The notes under the pieces: model-generated
Databases searched by the model: none
Told to the model about the DNA's origin: nothing
What the model saw: only the letters and a program-made list of their open reading frames with translations
Translations under genes and position numbers: made by a program
Shown: positions 63,444 through 64,000 of the stretch, in pieces
Position numbering within the stretch: the first letter of the stretch is position 1
Layout of the letters: each line of letters begins with the position of its first letter
Assembly: GCF_010730195.1 (NCBI RefSeq)
Contig: NZ_AP022613.1
Span: forward strand, 620,001 to 684,000
Direction: 5' to 3'
DNA length: 64,000 nucleotides
Origin: Mycobacterium conspicuum
Lineage (GTDB): Bacteria > Actinomycetota > Actinomycetes > Mycobacteriales > Mycobacteriaceae

Positions 63444-64000
<557 letters not shown>

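Overview
The window is from a slowly growing, non-tuberculous Mycobacterium (inference). The evidence is the very high GC content, the PE and PPE-MPTR genes, mycofactocin genes, LpqH-type lipoproteins, SigL/RslA, and a gene order that follows the M. tuberculosis block Rv0696 to Rv0754 almost gene for gene with several insertions. I cannot name the species from the sequence alone.

Layout. 1-1.6 kb: end of the mycofactocin locus (mftF tail, mftG). 1.6-4.9 kb: an accessory efflux unit, with a TetR regulator divergent from a 14-TM MFS pump whose 3' end overlaps a PE gene. 5.1-11.6 kb: a small membrane-protein ORF, a long structured leader, and the S10 ribosomal operon (rpsJ to rpsQ). 11.7-19.0 kb: a sulfatase island with atsA, its formylglycine-generating enzyme, two DUF4436 paralogues, a lipoprotein and an orphan pstS. 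19.26-23.4 kb: the spc ribosomal operon (rplN to rplO). 23.4-26.8 kb: Nudix and luciferase-like genes, then sppA. 26.8-43.2 kb: an accessory region with five TIGR00027-type methyltransferases in two blocks, an SDR/ADH pair, a decayed VapBC module, an AraC regulator, a sugar-acid gene cluster (serA2, fucA, MBL-fold and DapB-like genes, divergent xylB), a frameshifted PPE-MPTR gene and a GNAT protein. 43.4-46.1 kb: secY-adk-map. 46.2-53.3 kb: sigL-rslA followed by an inserted four-gene biosynthetic set (TPP enzyme, SRPBCC, KAS III-like, HisC-like), then the orthologues of Rv0737 and Rv0738. 53.4-57.0 kb: valine/propionate catabolism (mmsA-fadE9-mmsB). 57.1-60.9 kb: an ECF sigma factor, a Rieske protein, an F420-type oxidoreductase, a cupredoxin lipoprotein, a Tat-exported phosphoesterase and a small membrane protein. 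61-64 kb: a PE protein, an LpqH-like lipoprotein, and rmlC/rmlB running off the right edge.

How the genes work together. The core is protein synthesis and export: ribosomal proteins, SecY, adenylate kinase and methionine aminopeptidase. These genes are tightly packed, with ATGA or TGATG overlaps that suggest translational coupling. Accessory modules sit between the core blocks. The two most interesting modules are the compact TPP/SRPBCC/KAS III/aminotransferase cluster directly downstream of sigL-rslA, and the ECF-sigma/Rieske/cupredoxin/phosphoesterase cluster whose two promoter regions share an 11-base GTGTAACCCGC element. In M. tuberculosis rmlB/rmlC lie next to the infA-rpmJ-rpsM alpha operon, so that operon may continue just beyond position 64000.
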